Shown here: one piece after another, positions 61,494-64,000 of the stretch
Layout of the letters: the number at the start of each line of letters is the position of its first letter
Numbering within the stretch: position 1 is the stretch's first letter
Origin: Phellopilus nigrolimitatus
Taxonomy: Eukaryota; Basidiomycota; Agaricomycetes; Hymenochaetales; Hymenochaetaceae
NCBI GenBank assembly: GCA_021029095.1
Contig: JAJOHG010000010.1
Coordinates: 806,001-870,000 of the forward strand
Direction: 5' to 3'
DNA: 64,000 bases
Position numbers and translations under genes: made by a program
Notes under the pieces: model-generated
The model's database searches: none
What the model was told of the DNA's origin: nothing
What the model saw: only the letters and a program-made list of their open reading frames with translations

Positions 61494-62944
61494 TCAAAGA
61501 CTTCCAAAGTCGAGGAAGGCCTCCTCGATGCTCATCTTGCGCACGACGAGCGCCTCGACGATAAACCGCCGTTCGCGCGGGTCGTCTGGCACGAGCACGC
61601 CCTGGTGCATCAGATCTTTGCCATCATTGATTCTCTCGATCTCTTTTCCTGAGTCGCAATTATTACTATCGCCAAAGGACGAGAGGGACGCGGCGGCAAA
61701 AGATACGGAAAGCGGCGACGTGCGGCCGTCATCGTCCTCATCGCCGTCGTGATCGCCGAGGCCGAGTAGGGCCGCGGCGGATTCGAGGTCATCTAGTGCC
61801 GTCATGTGCGTGCGCGTGCCGACCGTGTCTACCGCATCGGCACTCGCAGACACGGGCGTGCTGCTGTCCGCATCGCTAGTCTCGCTGGCCATACCCACGG
61901 CGAGCCGGGGTGCAGATACCCGCACGACAGGCCGGAGAGCCTTCTTGTTCTTCTTGGCCGTGGCGGAGACGTCCGAGGGCGAGCGCGGCTCGTCGGCGAG
62001 GAAGCGCCGGCGGTGTGGCCGCGGCTTGTAGACGGCTGCGATCTCGATGGTTTCGAACTCCAGCTCGCCTGCAAACACGCCGCAGTCGGACTCATACGGC
62101 GAGCCGTCAGCGTCATTTATGGGGTGCATGATGGGCGAGGACTGCGCCGCAGGACGCACGGGGTGCGCAAGGTGTGTGCGATGGTCGCGGATTCGAGGGA
62201 GGGCAGGTCTGGTTCTGGGTGAAAGGAATAGACTGGCATGGGACGAGTGTTGGCGCCGCCTACCTCGTTGTCGTTTTCATTGTTGTCCAGCTCGTCATCA
62301 GCCTCTGGTGACTCCAGTTCCGTCTCCAGCTCCGTCTCCAGCTCTGTCTCCTCGTCTGCATCCGCCGTCGATGACTCGCCCGCACGCAGCACGGCGAGTT
62401 CGTCGTCCTCGATACTATCCAGCAAACGCCGCTTGCGCATGCGCACCGCGCCGTCTACGCTGAGGTCCCTCTGCACGGCAGCAGGGAGCTCGATCTCCTT
62501 GACGACGACGACGGACGCGCCGATCTCACCGGCCATCTCCTCGAGCGTCTGGAGGGAAAGCGCGAGGTGTGCGCGGGAAAGGCCGACGAGCTGACCCGAG
62601 TCCGCGACGCCGAGCTCGTAGTACGCCTGCCCGCCTCCTCGAGCAGGCGCCACTTGAGCTGCGTGACGAGCCGTGTGAAGCGCTCCGGCGGCGGCGCGAG
62701 CAGGCGCAGCTTGTACTCGACGTTGCCCTACATTCAGCGAAACACCTTGGAATCAGTGGGCCATGAGAGAAGGCGGGAGACGTACCTCCTCGACCTCTGG
62801 GACGAGCTTGGGGAGCAGCCTAGGGCTGCTTCCGGTCTTGGCGAGAGCAGCGGACTCGAGCGAGGGAGATGCTGGATCGGAAGAGACGAGGCTGTCCCAA
62901 GGACTGCCCGTGCGCGGACTCTCTGATTCGGATTCACCGAACAT
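61494..62944 (-). CDS. GTPBP1/2 N-terminal-domain-like protein without a G domain
   Basis: Exon 1: MFGESESESPRTGSPWDSL to LVPEVEE; intron about 62785-62730; exon 2: GNVEYKLRLLAPP, RLVTQLKWRLLEE, QAYYELGVADSGQLVGL, TLEEMAGEIGASVVVVKEIE, then a long acidic stretch; intron about 62250-62142; exon 3: SSPIMHPINDADG, ELEFETIEIAAVYKPRPHRR and the end RFIVEALVVRKMSIEEAF. The YELGVADSGxLVGL and TLExMAGEIGA motifs resemble the segment before the GTPase domain of GTPBP1/2 translational GTPases. No GxxxxGK, DxxG or NKxD appears anywhere. One base is missing near 62638 (GAGGAGGCGGGCAG where GAGGAGGGCGGGCAG is expected), shifting frame between RLLEE and GGQAYYEL. Function unknown; family resemblance is from memory. 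Confidence 0.6.
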
Positions 62945-63536
62945 GCACTAACGAGATCGAGAGCTGTCAAGTACGACGGGCGGGGGTAGAAGAACAATAT
63001 AATGGATAAATATGCCCAGAAGATACTTGGAAAGATTTGAACGAGTCAAGATGCGCAATTTGCTGGGCTGGGTGTGTTTGCTATATTCGAGGTATCATTT
63101 CAGTATTGAGCAAAGTTATTGACGAGAGGAGAGATCGTAGTCGTGGTCGGAAGCAAAGAACACAGCGGCAAAACTGCTGCCAGCTTTCTCTGTACGTAAG
63201 CATGGCACTGACTCACCATGACTAGCCAGCCACATCTCGTGTACTAATCGTGTACTAATGTCTTTGAAGAACGCGTGTGCTTGTATTAGAAAACCACAGA
63301 AATAACAGAAAGACACCGAAAGAACCAAAAAAAAATGTCAAGGGAAACACAGAGCACAGCCAAGCGAAAGTAGGTGGGAAATTAATACTTATGAGTAGCG
63401 GCTTGGAGTCAGTGTACGTCTTGTGGAAGGACAAGGGTATACACAATAAAAAACCGGAAAAAAAGGAAAACAAAAGGGAAAACCGTGACTGTGCATCCAC
63501 ATTTTTTCTATCCCGCAAGACTCAGAAATATTCGAT
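62945..63536. other. Intergenic, no feature seen
   Basis: About 590 bp between the start of the GTPBP-like gene and the stop of the wall-protein gene; AG-rich near 63300-63480. Probable promoter of the former and 3' end of the latter. Confidence 0.5.
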
Positions 63537-64000
63537 TCAAAGATAAATAAGCCCAAATGCCAGGGCGGCGAGCGGGCCGATGGTACTCGCGCTGGAGACG
63601 GCGAAGAGCTGGTTCGCAGCGGACGAGGATTCACTGCTTGAGGCGGACCCAGTCGATGATGGAGTGAACGAGCCAGACGCCGATGATGACGTGGCTGTCC
63701 CGTTCAGACGGATCGCGTTTCTCTGTCCGAGTTTGAAAGAAGAAGAAAAACTAATTAACATATAAATCAGTCAATTAGGATAGTTCACACGCACCTCAAA
63801 GCCTGCGAGAGTCGCGTTACTGCTCTCGTTACTGTTGATCACACCGACAGCGCCCTTGCCAGCACGCACCGGGTGCGTCATCGTAGAACCAGAAGGGGCG
63901 CCGAAGTTCTCCTCGAGGATGGGAACGGAGGACACGAGGGGCGCACTACCGTTCGCGACGCTCTCGAATGGCGAGGTGAAGCCATTGAGCGAGCTGTTCG
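63537..64000 (-). CDS. Serine-rich GPI-anchored surface protein (C-terminal part; continues beyond window)
   Basis: Two exons visible: from the window edge to 63795, and 63722 to 63537, with an intron between (GTGCGT..ACAG). The upstream exon reads VRAGKGAVGVINSNESSNATLAGFE with possible N-glycosylation sites; the downstream exon is a Ser/Thr-rich stretch (TSSSASGSFTPSSTGSASSS) ending in a hydrophobic tail, TIGPLAALAFGLIYL, right before the stop. Ser-rich spacer plus terminal hydrophobic peptide without basic residues is the GPI-anchor signal pattern. N-terminus and signal peptide lie outside. Family not identified. Confidence 0.65.

Overview
The window is nuclear DNA of a filamentous basidiomycete, most likely an Agaricomycete. 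Genes carry many ~50-nt GT..AG introns, tryptophan synthesis uses a trifunctional GATase-IGPS-PRAI protein, and the dominant gene family is the fungal-specific FunK1-type protein kinase. All functional calls rest on reading motifs and comparing copies inside the window; no database search was possible.

Region 1 (1-36.2 kb) is a segmentally duplicated array of seven plus-strand FunK1-like genes in two subfamilies, here called alpha and beta. The order is alpha A (cut by the window edge), beta B, alpha C, alpha D, beta E, alpha F, beta G. Alpha and beta come as head-to-tail pairs (A-B, D-E, F-G) with a shared non-coding spacer. After B and after E lies the same passenger block: a 3'-truncated nicotinamidase copy joined to a decayed G-protein alpha fragment. 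B/E, the two passenger blocks and C/F are all offset by about 16.6 kb, so one block of that size was duplicated. Catalytic motifs differ consistently: alpha has HQD and NFD, beta has HGD and DFD, where ordinary kinases have HRD and DFG.

Region 2 (36.2-44.0 kb) is a single-copy island. It holds an SLT2/MPK1-type MAP kinase (minus), the divergently transcribed TRP1 gene, one unrecognised ORF and a complete nicotinamidase (minus). The complete nicotinamidase is the reference for the two truncated copies.

Region 3 (44.0-50.8 kb) is an inverted beta unit (H) with its spacer, carrying several frameshifts. Its spacer is split by an 864-bp hAT-like element whose exact empty site survives in sibling spacers. 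A second, unrelated 480-bp inverted-repeat element sits in the F-G spacer.

Region 4 (51-64 kb) is mixed: a decayed kinase-like gene, a complete cytochrome P450, a tandem triplication of a GFA-domain gene whose middle copy is inverted between its own flanks, a gene with GTPBP1/2-like ends but no G domain, and the 3' end of a serine-rich GPI-anchored wall protein.

Single-base insertions and deletions recur in otherwise well-preserved genes, including the usually essential TRP1. Some may be sequence errors rather than real decay, so each pseudogene label below is conditional on that.
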